From Prosthecobacter sp. (GTDB lineage Bacteria > Verrucomicrobiota > Verrucomicrobiia > Verrucomicrobiales > Verrucomicrobiaceae), in NCBI GenBank assembly GCA_019186985.1, contig JABARQ010000007.1, positions 36,441-100,440 on the forward strand: a stretch of DNA of 64,000 nt, written 5' to 3'. The translations under genes and the position numbers were made by a program. This document shows positions 8,877-18,812 of the stretch, piece after piece (the first letter of the stretch is position 1; each line of letters opens with the position of its first letter). A model generated the notes under the pieces. The model was not told the DNA's origin, made no database searches, and was given only the letters and a program-made list of their open reading frames with translations.

Positions 8877-11327
8877 ATGACTGCCAGCCCTGCTGGCTTG
8901 AAAAACGCTTCCGTGTTTCCCGTTCCTGAACAGTCCTATTTGAGCACCTGCCCGGTCTGCCAGAACCAGGTCGATGTCACCTCATTGGACCCGTTCACCA
9001 AGCTGAAGTGCCCGTTTTGCGGCCAGATGGTGCGTGTGCGGCGGAAGTTTGACCACTTCATGATCGTCCGGCAGATCGGCGAGGGCGGCATGAGCCGGGT
9101 GTTTGAAGCCGAGGACGAAACCCTGGGACGGCGGGTGGCACTCAAGATCCTCAATCAGCGCTACAGCCGGGACGCCACCCGGGTGGAGCAGTTTCGCCAG
9201 GAGGCGCTGATCACCGCCAACGTCAACCATCCCAACGTCATCAAGCTCTACTCGGTCGGCTATGACCAGGGTTATTTTTACATCGCCATGGAGCTGGTGA
9301 CCGGAGGCAGCCTGGAGCAGCGCATCCGCAAGGAAGGCCGTCTGAAGGAGAGCGAGGCCCTGCGCATCGGGCTGGAAGTTGCCGAAGGCCTGCGTGCAGC
9401 CCAGCAGATGGGGTTGATCCACCGGGACGTCAAGCCTGCCAACATCCTGTTCACCGAGACGGGGACCGCCAAGGTCGTGGACTTCGGCCTGGCCCTCTTT
9501 GTCGACCGGGGCGGGGATAACTCCGGTGAAATCTGGGCCACCCCCTATTATGTCGCGCCCGAGAAGGTGCTCGACAACCGCGAGGATTACCGGAGCGACA
9601 TCTTCAGCCTTGGCGCCTCCCTTTACCATGCCCTGACCGGCAGGCCGCCGCACAAGGCCGACACCGACAGCATCGAGCAGCTGAGGATGATCAAGTGCCG
9701 CCGTGTGGCGCTTGAGGACAGCGGCATGCGCTTCGCCCCCCGGACCCTGCATGCCATCAACCGAATGCTGGCCTTCCGCCCCCAGGAACGCTGCGCGAAC
9801 TATGATGAAACCGTGGACGAACTTCGTCTGGCCGAAGGCCTGCTGAACCAGGGTTACGCGGCACGCTGGAGGCTCACCAGCAGGCGTGTCCGCTGGGGGC
9901 TGGCCGCAGCCGCCGTCCTGTGCCTGACCTTCCTCGTGGGCTGGATGATCCAGTTCGCCAACGCCCGCAAGTCAGCCTCGGTCACGCAGAAGATCGACAC
10001 CAGCCGCCAGGACTTGAACGGTGAGGGTGTGATCGTCCAGTCCGACGACAAGCGCACTGTGGCCGAGCGCTTCATCGCCGCCCGCGAGATCATGCTTCAG
10101 CGGCGTCAGTTTGCCGAAGCAAGGCATCAGTTTGAGCGGCTGATCAGCGGCGATCTCCGCCAGCCAACCCTCAACTGGGCCCGCATCAACGCCTCCATCT
10201 GCGCCCTCATGCTTGGCAGGAAGGACGATGCCGCCAGGCACCTCCACATGCTGGCCAAGGATTCCATCACCACCAGCACGCCCCTGCTCTCACCTTCCCT
10301 GCTGGACTTCTTCAAGTCCCTGGGAACGAGCTTTGAAAAGCGCTTCCCGCCCGGCACGCCACTCAGTCAGATGAACTACGCCACCTCCAGCGAGCCCCTG
10401 CTTGGCTACCTGGTGCATGGACTGGCCGAATGGCAGTTCGGCGACCCCCGGCTGGGCGCGCAGGCCCTGCTCCATTTCCAGGAGCACCTCGGTGACCTGC
10501 AGGACGACAGCAGCCCCATTTCCCTCGACTGGATTCCCGCTTACTCCACCGGGCTGGTCAAACCCCTGGAACCCCGTCTCCGCATGGCACTCAGCCTCGG
10601 CCCGCCAGCAGCCTCAACGACGCTGACCGAGGCGCGGGAAGCTCTCGCCACCCTGCAAGAGCAACGCAACGAACTCGGCGACGCACCACGGCTCCGGGCA
10701 CAGGTGGATGCCTGGGTGGCCCAGGCACGCCGTGACGTCACCCGGCTCACCATGGAGGAAAAGCGCACCCAGATGGCGCGTGACCGTGAGCTGCGGGATC
10801 GCGACCTCGCGCAGTGGTCTGAAATCACCGCCACCCTGCCCGGGCTCATTGATGGCTACGACAACACACGCGTGCTCGACCTGCTGCGAGGCATGATGTT
10901 TGACTCACCCGAGGTTCAGGCCGCCCTGGATGGCCAGTATTACCTTCACCAGCAGGCTGCCGCCTTCCTGACCCGGCTCTTCACCGACCTTGCCGGCAAG
11001 GGGGGCTACTCCGGACGCATCGACCGCAGGACGGGTGCGCCACTCACAGGCAAGCTGGCGGGAGCTGACCTCAAGGATGCCCGTATCGCACTCGACAGGG
11101 GCACCTTGACGATTCCCCTCAGCGACCTGCCCCCCCAGACATTGCTCGATACCGCCAGACACTTTTCCTCACAGACAACCGACAGCACCGAGTATTATCA
11201 GCGCCAGGAGGAGACCGCAGCCTTTGCCCGGGTCTTTGGACTGACCGAATTGTCCGCCACCGTGGCCGCCCAGCTGATGGAGGAAAACCGTTCCTTCCGT
11301 CAGCGCTGGCTCAAGGTGAGCGACTGA
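8877..11327 (+). CDS. Membrane Ser/Thr protein kinase with N-terminal zinc ribbon
   Basis: This 816-residue protein begins with a zinc ribbon: C25-P-V-C28 and C45-P-F-C48. A Hanks-type kinase domain spans about residues 60-320, with glycine loop GEGGMS at 68-73, VALK with Lys90, HRDVKPAN with catalytic Asp184, DFG at 202-204 and an APEK box. A single membrane helix (about 341-361) is followed by a long, mostly helical C-terminal region of about 450 residues with no sequence signature I recognise. Kinase cytoplasmic and tail exported is the expected topology. Such kinases are abundant in PVC bacteria; targets are unknown. The gene stands alone, divergent from rluD. Confidence 0.92.
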   Translation: MTASPAGLKNASVFPVPEQSYLSTCPVCQNQVDVTSLDPFTKLKCPFCGQMVRVRRKFDHFMIVRQIGEGGMSRVFEAEDETLGRRVALKILNQRYSRDATRVEQFRQEALITANVNHPNVIKLYSVGYDQGYFYIAMELVTGGSLEQRIRKEGRLKESEALRIGLEVAEGLRAAQQMGLIHRDVKPANILFTETGTAKVVDFGLALFVDRGGDNSGEIWATPYYVAPEKVLDNREDYRSDIFSLGASLYHALTGRPPHKADTDSIEQLRMIKCRRVALEDSGMRFAPRTLHAINRMLAFRPQERCANYDETVDELRLAEGLLNQGYAARWRLTSRRVRWGLAAAAVLCLTFLVGWMIQFANARKSASVTQKIDTSRQDLNGEGVIVQSDDKRTVAERFIAAREIMLQRRQFAEARHQFERLISGDLRQPTLNWARINASICALMLGRKDDAARHLHMLAKDSITTSTPLLSPSLLDFFKSLGTSFEKRFPPGTPLSQMNYATSSEPLLGYLVHGLAEWQFGDPRLGAQALLHFQEHLGDLQDDSSPISLDWIPAYSTGLVKPLEPRLRMALSLGPPAASTTLTEAREALATLQEQRNELGDAPRLRAQVDAWVAQARRDVTRLTMEEKRTQMARDRELRDRDLAQWSEITATLPGLIDGYDNTRVLDLLRGMMFDSPEVQAALDGQYYLHQQAAAFLTRLFTDLAGKGGYSGRIDRRTGAPLTGKLAGADLKDARIALDRGTLTIPLSDLPPQTLLDTARHFSSQTTDSTEYYQRQEETAAFARVFGLTELSATVAAQLMEENRSFRQRWLKVSD

Positions 11328-11418
11328 GATGGAGGAACTGGAGCATCAGCACCAAGGGCCGGTCGGAAATCACCGGATCATCGAAAGGCCCGAAGTTCGG
11401 GCGCGTTGAAAAACCTCC

Positions 11419-12765
11419 ATGCGCCAGCTTCCTCTCCTGCCTCTCCTCTCCGCCTGCCTCACCCTCACCTGCCTTGCACAACCTGCCGCCCGGCAGGCGG
11501 GTTTGGGCCTGAAGGATGGCGACCGGGTCATCTTCATCGGCGACTCCATCACCCATCAGTGTCAATACACCCAGTATGTGGAGGATTTCTTTTACACCCG
11601 CTATCCGAAACTCAAGATCCACTTCCGCAACGCTGGAGTCAGCGGCGACCGGGCCGCCGACGCGCTCAACCGGTTTGACGATGACATCGCCAGCTTCAAG
11701 CCGACCGTCGCCACGGTGCTCCTGGGCATGAATGACGGAGCGTACCAGGATTTTTCCCCGGAAATCTTCAAAACCTACGCCCAGGACATGACCCGGCTTC
11801 TTGACCGCCTGGATGCCCTGAAGGTGCGGGTGTTCCTGATGAGTCCCACCATGTTCGACCACCAGGCCTTCGAGCAAATGGTCGCCAAGGACCCGGCCAG
11901 GGGGAAGAACAAGAACCCCGAGAACTACAACGCAGTGCTCGCCTACTTCGGCAAATGGGGGCAGGAACAGGCGCGCAAGCGTGGCTACGGCTTCATCGAC
12001 CTTTTCGGCCCCCTGAACAAGCTGACGGTTGAAGGACGCCTGAAGGACCCGAACTTCACCCTCATCGCCGACGCCATTCATCCGGCGGGTGACGGCCAGT
12101 TTGTGATGGCCTACTCCATGATCGAGGCATTTCAGGAGCCAGGGCCTGTCTGGAATGTCAGCGCCCAGCCGCAAAAAGACGGCTGGAGGCTCAACGCAGG
12201 GCCAGGGAATACGGTTGGCAGCATCTCGGGCACCCCGGGCCAGTCCCTGAGCTTCACCCTTCAGCCCAAGTGCCTGCCCTGGGCCGTGCTCGAAGAATCC
12301 AGGCTCGGAGCCACACTGACGTCCGCCGGACATCGGAAAAGCGGTGAAGTCCTGACCGTCAGCGGCCTGAAGCCCGGCCGCTATGACGTGCTTGAAAACG
12401 ACCAGGTGGTCGGAACCTGGGATCACGTCGTCCTGGGCAGAAAGATCGAGCTTCAAGCAGATCCAGAATCCGCCACGCTTCGGCAGGCGCAAAAGGTCAT
12501 CGCCCTGAACAAGCAGCGCAACGACGAGGCCATCCGCCCCCTGCGCAACCTCTACGGACAACGCAAGGGCAAGCTTCGGAGCCTCGACAAGGCAGCTTTT
12601 GAAGCCTGGTGGAACGGCGAAGGCAGGAAGCAGGAGGCCGCCCTCCTGGAAAAGGCCGCCTCCTTCGAACAGCAGATTCATCAGGCAAGCCAGCCCGAAC
12701 CGGTCAGGTTTGAAGTTCGTCCCAGTTCCAAGTCCCCGGCCCCGGCTGCCAAAGTCAAAGGCTGA
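11419..12765 (+). CDS. Secreted SGNH/GDSL hydrolase
   Basis: A signal peptide (MRQLPLLPLLSACLTLTCLA) precedes an SGNH hydrolase domain of about 220 residues. FIGDSI gives the catalytic Ser43, GVSGDRA the block II Gly, GMND the block III Asn105, and DAIHP the Asp218/His221 pair, so the catalytic set is complete. The remaining part (about 250-448) has a beta-type region followed by a charged helical tail. These enzymes remove acyl groups from carbohydrates or lipids; the neighbouring sulfatases and GH144-like enzyme suggest polysaccharide deacylation, but that is inference. An in-frame Met is not available closer to the kinase stop 91 bases upstream. Confidence 0.85.
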   Translation: MRQLPLLPLLSACLTLTCLAQPAARQAGLGLKDGDRVIFIGDSITHQCQYTQYVEDFFYTRYPKLKIHFRNAGVSGDRAADALNRFDDDIASFKPTVATVLLGMNDGAYQDFSPEIFKTYAQDMTRLLDRLDALKVRVFLMSPTMFDHQAFEQMVAKDPARGKNKNPENYNAVLAYFGKWGQEQARKRGYGFIDLFGPLNKLTVEGRLKDPNFTLIADAIHPAGDGQFVMAYSMIEAFQEPGPVWNVSAQPQKDGWRLNAGPGNTVGSISGTPGQSLSFTLQPKCLPWAVLEESRLGATLTSAGHRKSGEVLTVSGLKPGRYDVLENDQVVGTWDHVVLGRKIELQADPESATLRQAQKVIALNKQRNDEAIRPLRNLYGQRKGKLRSLDKAAFEAWWNGEGRKQEAALLEKAASFEQQIHQASQPEPVRFEVRPSSKSPAPAAKVKG

Positions 12766-12772
12766 CCAGCAT

Positions 12773-12804
12773 GGCCGGGGAACCAAGCCAAGGCAGCCCC
12801 GGCC
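12773..12804. terminator. Inverted repeat between convergent genes, possible bidirectional terminator
   Basis: GGCCGGGG at 12773-12780 pairs with CCCCGGCC at 12797-12804 around a 16-base loop. It fills most of the 44-base gap between two convergent genes. There is no T-tract, so it would be a weak intrinsic terminator. Confidence 0.45.
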
Positions 12805-12809
12805 TTCCC

Positions 12810-13709
12810 TTACTCGTGCTTGAAACCCGTCAGCTTGGTCGTGACCTGCTGACGAACAGGGAAGCTCTTTCCATCAACCTCCAGCTGGATGTCAGCACGG
12901 AAGGCCGCGAAAGAAACCGTGCCCCTCTCCATGTCAAAAAGGACCTGGCCAAAGACCTTTGAACCTTCACCAATCGTCACCTTGCGGCTGCCGACACTGT
13001 CATCGGCACGTCTCATCTCCCCATCAAAGCTGATCTTGGCATGGCGGCGGGTATCGTAGTCCATCACGGCCTCCAGACGGGATCTCAGTTCGATTCCAAC
13101 AGGTCCGGCACTTGGAAAATCCAGCTTTTCCTGGGTGGTCCAGCGGTCGCCCACCTTCACGGCGGTCTTGGGCAGCCCCATTTCGAGGGAACGTTGATAA
13201 AGCCTCGCCACATCACCAGCCTCGGCAATCGCCTCCAGGGACGGGGAGGGCTTGTTGTCCTGGGATGCCATGTCCGCCGTGTCCTGCACACCCACAAAAC
13301 GGTCCCTGGCGTCATAAAGCAGCCCGAAGGACCTGCCCACGCTCCTGCCGATCGAATCCCGGATCATCGGACTGGCATCGCTCAGACGATCCGAGTCAAA
13401 GGCCTGCTGCACGCCGTTGAGCATCACCTCCCCCTTCATGGACCGGAAGGTGACCCGAGCCAGCCTGCCGCCGTCCGGCTGTGACTGAACCCGGATGTCC
13501 GTCGTCTGCACCACCCTCATTTTCTGGTCCTCCTTCCCAAGCGCCGCCAGGACTGAGGTGGTCTCCGTGGTCGTCTCCTGGGTGTAAAGGTGCCCAGGCA
13601 GCCAGGTCAGCCGCAGCGCCAGCAGGTTTTCCTGGGCAAATCCAGGCAAGGAGGCCGAAACGGCGACAAAAACGGCCCAAAACAGCGGAACACGACGGGA
13701 CAGCAACAT
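12810..13709 (-). CDS. Secreted protein of unknown function (DUF6263-like)
   Basis: From the ATG at 13709 the product is 299 residues with a signal peptide (MLLSRRVPLFWAVFVAVSASLPGFAQ). The body alternates charged and hydrophobic residues as in a beta-rich exported protein, with YTQETTTETTSVL early and repeated Asp/Arg-rich strands. The layout (lipid-like N-terminus, two related beta halves, thermal-stable strands) resembles the DUF6263 family, but I hold that match as tentative. No catalytic motif is visible. It converges with the SGNH hydrolase gene. An upstream in-frame ATG at 13808 would add 33 residues without signal-peptide character. Confidence 0.65.
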   Translation of the reverse strand: MLLSRRVPLFWAVFVAVSASLPGFAQENLLALRLTWLPGHLYTQETTTETTSVLAALGKEDQKMRVVQTTDIRVQSQPDGGRLARVTFRSMKGEVMLNGVQQAFDSDRLSDASPMIRDSIGRSVGRSFGLLYDARDRFVGVQDTADMASQDNKPSPSLEAIAEAGDVARLYQRSLEMGLPKTAVKVGDRWTTQEKLDFPSAGPVGIELRSRLEAVMDYDTRRHAKISFDGEMRRADDSVGSRKVTIGEGSKVFGQVLFDMERGTVSFAAFRADIQLEVDGKSFPVRQQVTTKLTGFKHE

Positions 13710-13772
13710 GAGGCGACCTAGGTCAGAAGGTGCGCAAAAGCAACCATGGCCCAGCATGTTCACAGGAAATGA

Positions 13773-14261
<489 letters not shown>

Positions 14262-14280
14262 TCCAGCCTGTTCCTCTGAA

Positions 14281-14312
14281 AACCCGCCGCTCCTCGGAAC
14301 GGCGGGTTTTTT
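14281..14312 (+). terminator. Intrinsic terminator of glnB
   Basis: AACCCGCCG (14281-14289) pairs with CGGCGGGTT (14300-14308) across a 10-base loop and runs into six T residues (14307-14312). It starts 20 bases after the glnB stop. Confidence 0.9.
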
Positions 14313-14397
14313 CTGCCCATTCATCCCCTGGCTAGGCTGCGGCAAACCCATTGCAGACCCCATCCCGAATTCCGTCCGTGCGTTTTCTACGGCCTGT

Positions 14398-16206
14398 TCA
14401 GTGCGAGCCTGGCTCGTCCGCCGACCGACGTGACGGATAAAAAAGCTGAACCGCGCGACGCATCTCCGGTGACTGCAAGGACGATGCATGGATCCTGTTC
14501 GCAAACCCCCGGTGACGTGCCAGGAGATGATACGCCCCAAGGGTTTCAAAGCCCGCATTGAGCGAACCCACCATGGGCAGATAGCTTCGTCCTTTGACAT
14601 CGATGGTTTCAACCATGCCCCAGGGCATGAAAAACCCAGCCTTCTCCATCCGTTTCAGGAGGGCATATGTCTCCGCAGGGTTTGCCAGCGAACCCGCCAT
14701 CAGGATGAAATGAGGATGAATCATCGTCTGCCCGGGCAGGTCAGCCCCTCCAACATGGTAGGCATCCCCATGCAGGCTTTCTCCTGCCGAAAGCCCGTAG
14801 AGCCCCATTCTGGCCGCCATGCTGCCCGGCCAGGTCCTGGAGATGTACTCCTTCTGGGCGTTGATCATCCTGCGGCGGACATCCAGCCATCTGACACCAT
14901 CAAGGGCATCGGGCTTGTCACTGTCGAAGTCTGGATAAAACAGGCTCTGAATCTCTGTGATGAAACCCGTCCCCTGCCAGGCCTGACCGGGGCGCTCCAT
15001 CAGTCTGCGTGGAGCGTTTTCATTGACCATGTTCTGCAGCATCATGACCAGGGCTGTCTCCCCCCCCCAGTCCTTCCATCCATGTGGCAGCAGGCTGCGC
15101 CCGTCCTCCTTGAGCCCGTGGCTGACCTCCCCGCCGGGCAGGCGCAGGCGGGTGAAGTCAATCTGGTCCACCTCCGACAGCAGTTCCGACTTAAGCTCAT
15201 GATCCTCCAGCATTTCCGAACCCAGCAGCAGGCTGTGAAAGTAAATCGCCGTGTCGACGGTGCTGTATTCCGTCCCCGGGTGGATCCTGTGGCCGGATGC
15301 CGCCCTTCTGACAAAATGTGGCAGAAGCCCGTAGGGACGCTCCAGCCCGCCCACCGTCTTGTGCACCTGGCGCAGGATGGACGCGGCCCGGGCTGGACTG
15401 ACGAGTCCCAAAGGTGGAGCAGACACCGCCGCCGTCGCCAGGACGAAGAGCCCCGTTGAAGCAAGGGAGTCAAAGGCGCCGTTTTCCAGGTGCGCCCGGT
15501 CCTTCACCAGGCCGGCGTCCGCGTCGTAACAACGCGCCAGCTTTGCGTAGGAGGCCGCGAGCACATATTCATCAAACGGCACCTCAGGAGCCTCCACCCC
15601 CAGAAACAGGGCTTCAATGCAGAGTTCGGAACCAGGCTCGGCCACCCAGGTGAGCAGCTTGGCCCTGGCACATGCCATGGGAGGCACGGCCAGCACCTCC
15701 ACACCGGTGCTTTCCTCATCCAGAAAGACTTGCGCAGACCACAGGGTCTCCTGGGTCTCTGACTTGATTTCCAGTTTCAACCTCCCGCGCCCGTGTGCAT
15801 CCAGCCTCAGGCTGGAAATGCGCGGCTGGTAACGTGGCTCGATGATCGCCGGCCAGGCCGCCATGAAGTTGAGAGGCTCCCCGGCCGCCCGCGCCAGGCC
15901 GGCCAGGCTGTGCCACATGCCCGACCAGGCCTCCGGCTCCTGGCCAAGGTGCACGCAGATTTCATCCCGCTGCCACTCAATGTCATGCTCGGCCGGCCCC
16001 ATGAAGCCAAAGTCGGTGCCAAGATGCGTGTAGGCGGTGAATGAATTAAGCCGCTTTTTTCCTTCCACGGGCATGGGCTTCCGGTCTGGCCGCACATGGA
16101 TGAAGTACTCCTGGACCGGCTGCCAGACGAGCCGTGCCTCATTTTGAGCAGGCAAAGACTGAGGCAAGAGCACGGATGCCACGGCCACGATGGAAAACAG
16201 ACGCAT
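14398..16206 (-). CDS. Secreted GH144/glucoamylase-like (PF10091) glycoside hydrolase
   Basis: This 602-residue protein has a signal peptide (MRLFSIVAVASVLLPQSLPAQ). The N-terminal 200 residues look beta-rich; from about residue 215 the sequence is helical in the manner of an (alpha/alpha)6 barrel, with the PF10091 hallmarks GTEYSTVDTAIYFHSLLLG, WKDWGGE, MGLYGLSAGES and VGSLNAGFETLGAYHL. Characterised GH144 members act on beta-1,2-glucan, but many relatives with this fold have other or unknown glucan substrates. It stands alone between glnB and the secretion block. Family assignment is by motif reading, substrate is unknown. Confidence 0.68.
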   Translation of the reverse strand: MRLFSIVAVASVLLPQSLPAQNEARLVWQPVQEYFIHVRPDRKPMPVEGKKRLNSFTAYTHLGTDFGFMGPAEHDIEWQRDEICVHLGQEPEAWSGMWHSLAGLARAAGEPLNFMAAWPAIIEPRYQPRISSLRLDAHGRGRLKLEIKSETQETLWSAQVFLDEESTGVEVLAVPPMACARAKLLTWVAEPGSELCIEALFLGVEAPEVPFDEYVLAASYAKLARCYDADAGLVKDRAHLENGAFDSLASTGLFVLATAAVSAPPLGLVSPARAASILRQVHKTVGGLERPYGLLPHFVRRAASGHRIHPGTEYSTVDTAIYFHSLLLGSEMLEDHELKSELLSEVDQIDFTRLRLPGGEVSHGLKEDGRSLLPHGWKDWGGETALVMMLQNMVNENAPRRLMERPGQAWQGTGFITEIQSLFYPDFDSDKPDALDGVRWLDVRRRMINAQKEYISRTWPGSMAARMGLYGLSAGESLHGDAYHVGGADLPGQTMIHPHFILMAGSLANPAETYALLKRMEKAGFFMPWGMVETIDVKGRSYLPMVGSLNAGFETLGAYHLLARHRGFANRIHASSLQSPEMRRAVQLFYPSRRSADEPGSH

Positions 16207-16369
16207 GAAATCTCAAGGTTATGGTGGAGTTCCGGGCCGGCGGCAAGGATGTTTGTCGGCCCGGAGGAGGGGGCCTTCGACGAGTCTTTGCCACCCTGTG
16301 ATTCACCGATGAAATTACGCAACTTCCAGGCACCTCGGACGTTCCAGTTCAGCTCGTCACACCCGCCTC

Positions 16370-17587
16370 ATGTCCATCGCCGCCTCCACGCTTCTGCTTC
16401 CAGCTCCTGATGCCTCCTGGCGCCTGTGGAAGCCCCGGGCGACCAGCGCCACCCAGTCCGTGGATTCACCCGCTGAAGTTCAGCTGAAAGGCAGGCCGCT
16501 CGTCATCGGTCTTCCAGCCAGCGCCTGCCGAAGCATCGGCCTGGTTCTGCCTAACGCAGACCACGATGTTTTGGAGCAGATCATCATCACGCAGCTGGAG
16601 CGCAGGGGGCTGAAGCTGACAGGCGGAGCAGAGCGCAACTTTCGCTGGCACCTCCTCGCCCAGACCGCCTCCACCGCAACCGTCAGCGTTGATGTTCTCG
16701 CGGATCCCTTTCCCGATGACCTGGCCGTCCCCCAGGCATCGGATTACACGGCGGCGCTGCGTCTGACGGCGCTTCCCTCAGGCGCGATTGTCATCACCGA
16801 GGAACAAGGCACCCTCGTTCTTGCCATCGGTTGCCAGGGAAAGCTCTACCAAAGCCTGATCATCTCACCTTCAATCGCCATGACTCCCGAGGCCCTGGCC
16901 CAGGAAGTCACACTGGCGCGCATGACCTTCGAGTCCGAGCTTGGTGAAGGCCTCGTTTCCAGCGTGATTCTTTGCGGCAGCGACTCGGATCCCACCCTGG
17001 CTGCAGCCTTGGAGGAGCAAACCGGCCTGCCTGTGCGGGCCACCGCCCAGCTTGCCCACCATCCAGATCTCGACACCCACTCCTGGCCGCAACTCCTGCC
17101 CTCCGTCGTCCGGCAGTCCCAGCAACTCTCCAGGCGACGGGCCAAGCTGCTTCGCTTCGGCCTGCTTGGCGGCCTTCTGGCGGTCTCCCTTGTGTTCCTG
17201 GCCTTTGCCTACCTTCGCTTCCAGGAAACCCAGGCGGCACGGCTTCAGGAGGATGTGGATAAAACCTCAGCCCCCGCAGCGCAGGTCCGGAAGACGGCCG
17301 AAAACTGGAAGGCCCTCGCACCCGCCATCGAACCCAGGCGCTATCCCATGCTGCTCCTCGCCGAGCTGACCAAGCTCATGCCGCCCAGCGGCCTCGTCAT
17401 CCGGCGTTTCAACCTCAAGGACAACACCATTGACCTTCAGGGAGATGCGAGGGACGCCCAGACGGCGGTCCAGTTCATGGAGGATCTTCAGAAACATCCC
17501 ATCCTGGGCCGCTACGAATGGTCCAAACCCAGCCCCAATGTGCGTGACGGAACCGCCCAGTTCCGCACCCAGGGCAAGGCTCTGTAA
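16370..17587 (+). CDS. PilM-PilN / GspL-like inner-membrane assembly protein
   Basis: The 405-residue product has an N-terminal cytoplasmic part (to about 250) resembling the actin-like PilM/GspL fold (PLVIGLPASACRSIGLVLP, then QLERRG), one membrane helix at about 263-285 (RFGLLGGLLAVSLVFLAFAYL), a short coiled coil and a C-terminal PilN-type ferredoxin-like domain (YPMLLLAELTKLMPPSGLVI). This PilM-TM-PilN arrangement is the GspL layout. It should link a cytoplasmic ATPase to the periplasmic part of a type IV pilus or type II secretion machine. It is followed within 8 bases by the GspM/PilO-like gene, so a four-gene operon is likely. Confidence 0.72.
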   Translation: MSIAASTLLLPAPDASWRLWKPRATSATQSVDSPAEVQLKGRPLVIGLPASACRSIGLVLPNADHDVLEQIIITQLERRGLKLTGGAERNFRWHLLAQTASTATVSVDVLADPFPDDLAVPQASDYTAALRLTALPSGAIVITEEQGTLVLAIGCQGKLYQSLIISPSIAMTPEALAQEVTLARMTFESELGEGLVSSVILCGSDSDPTLAAALEEQTGLPVRATAQLAHHPDLDTHSWPQLLPSVVRQSQQLSRRRAKLLRFGLLGGLLAVSLVFLAFAYLRFQETQAARLQEDVDKTSAPAAQVRKTAENWKALAPAIEPRRYPMLLLAELTKLMPPSGLVIRRFNLKDNTIDLQGDARDAQTAVQFMEDLQKHPILGRYEWSKPSPNVRDGTAQFRTQGKAL

Positions 17588-17595
17588 CCCCACCC

Positions 17596-18150
17596 ATGGC
17601 CACCAAGCTCACCACCCGCGAAAAAAACCTGCTGCTGCTTTGCGTGACGGTCCTGGTCCTCATGGCCGGCATGATCGCCACCAAGCAGTTCCTCGACCGC
17701 AGGAAGGCGGCGCTTGAAAAGATCGTCATCCTTCAACGCCAGAAGGCAGAAAACGACGGCTGGATGAAGGAACAGCCCTTCTGGGAGAAACGCAGGACCT
17801 GGCTGGCCGCAACCATGCCTTCCACGGAAAGCCTCGGGCGCGCCCAGGGCCAGCTTCTGGAAGATATTCAAAACCAGGCCCTGGAATGGGGCATCACTGC
17901 GGAACAGCCCACCCTCCCCCCGCTGACCACCACTCCCAGCCCAAGCTATCGGGAAGTCACCGTCTCCGTACGGCTTCGGGGCGATCAAAGCACTGTCTTG
18001 AACTGGCTGGCCACACTCCAGTCTCCGGAAAAGTTCCAGGCCGTCCGCGAACTTCAGATCGAAATCGACACCCGCGCCCGGGAAAAGACTCCCCAGGTCA
18101 TCTGCAACCTCACCCTGGCACGCTGGTTCAAGCCTGAAACCGGAGTCTGA
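17596..18150 (+). CDS. PilO / GspM-like inner-membrane protein
   Basis: The 184-residue product has a short N-terminal cytoplasmic tail, one membrane helix (LLLLCVTVLVLMAGMIATK), a coiled-coil stretch and a C-terminal ferredoxin-like domain (VTVSVRLRGDQSTVLNWLATLQS) typical of PilO and GspM. Partners should be the GspL/PilN-like protein just upstream. Identity rests on size, topology and position between the PilN-like and secretin genes more than on sequence. Confidence 0.68.
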   Translation: MATKLTTREKNLLLLCVTVLVLMAGMIATKQFLDRRKAALEKIVILQRQKAENDGWMKEQPFWEKRRTWLAATMPSTESLGRAQGQLLEDIQNQALEWGITAEQPTLPPLTTTPSPSYREVTVSVRLRGDQSTVLNWLATLQSPEKFQAVRELQIEIDTRAREKTPQVICNLTLARWFKPETGV

Positions 18151-18170
18151 CCATCCACCTCGCACCAGCC

Positions 18171-18812
18171 ATGAAGTTCCTGACCTGCCTCGCCTTCCTC
18201 CCCCTGCTGGCCCTGGCTGCCGAACCCGACCCAGACCTGCCGCAGCCCTTCGACCCCACCTCAGTCGCCTCGTTGACCACCAGCTCCCCCTTCACCCGCA
18301 TGGTGAACATGTCGGACAACCTGGTCCTCACCGGCATCGCCTACATCGACGGCAAGCCCGTCGCCACCATCTTCAACAAGGAGACCAAGGAAAGCCACAT
18401 CGTCTCCAACGAGCCCAACTTCCTGGGCTGGGTGCTCAATGAAGCCCTGCCGGCACCGGACATCACCCGCAGCCGCGCCGTCGTGACCATCGGCGGCGAA
18501 CAGGTCAGGCTCAACTACGCCGCCATCTCCGCCGATGACCTGAAGGGCGGAAAAAAGGACAAGGACAGGGATCGTGGCGACCGGCCGCCGCCTCCGGGCG
18601 GAGATGGATTTAAAGGCGAGCGCCGCGGCCCCAGTGAAGAAGACCGCCGTCGCTACGAAAGCCTCTCCGAAAAGGCACGGGAAAAATTCCGTGACATGAT
18701 GCGCAGCAAGTTCAGCGACGACAAATTCCGCAACGCCCCCGAAGAGGAGCGGCGCAACATCATCCGCAAGGAGTTCGAACGAATCGAAAAAGAAGACAAA
18801 GGCGGCAAATGA
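18171..18812 (+). CDS. Periplasmic PilP/GspC-like protein
   Basis: A signal peptide (MKFLTCLAFLPLLALA) precedes a small beta domain (about 45-120: MSDNLVLTGIAYIDGKPVATIFNKET) with the shape of the PilP/GspC HR domain that binds secretin N-domains. The rest is very charged and helical, with a Lys/Asp/Arg/Gly/Pro linker and an Arg/Glu-rich end. The stop codon overlaps the next open frame by 4 bases (ATGA), consistent with translational coupling to the secretin gene. Function is assigned from domain shape and position. Confidence 0.6.
   Translation: MKFLTCLAFLPLLALAAEPDPDLPQPFDPTSVASLTTSSPFTRMVNMSDNLVLTGIAYIDGKPVATIFNKETKESHIVSNEPNFLGWVLNEALPAPDITRSRAVVTIGGEQVRLNYAAISADDLKGGKKDKDRDRGDRPPPPGGDGFKGERRGPSEEDRRRYESLSEKAREKFRDMMRSKFSDDKFRNAPEEERRNIIRKEFERIEKEDKGGK

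Noticed and set aside
13757..13770. TGTTC-ACAG-GAAAT, a partial LexA-like site upstream of the secreted unknown and glnB
   Set aside because: Two of ten fixed positions differ and neither neighbour is an SOS gene.
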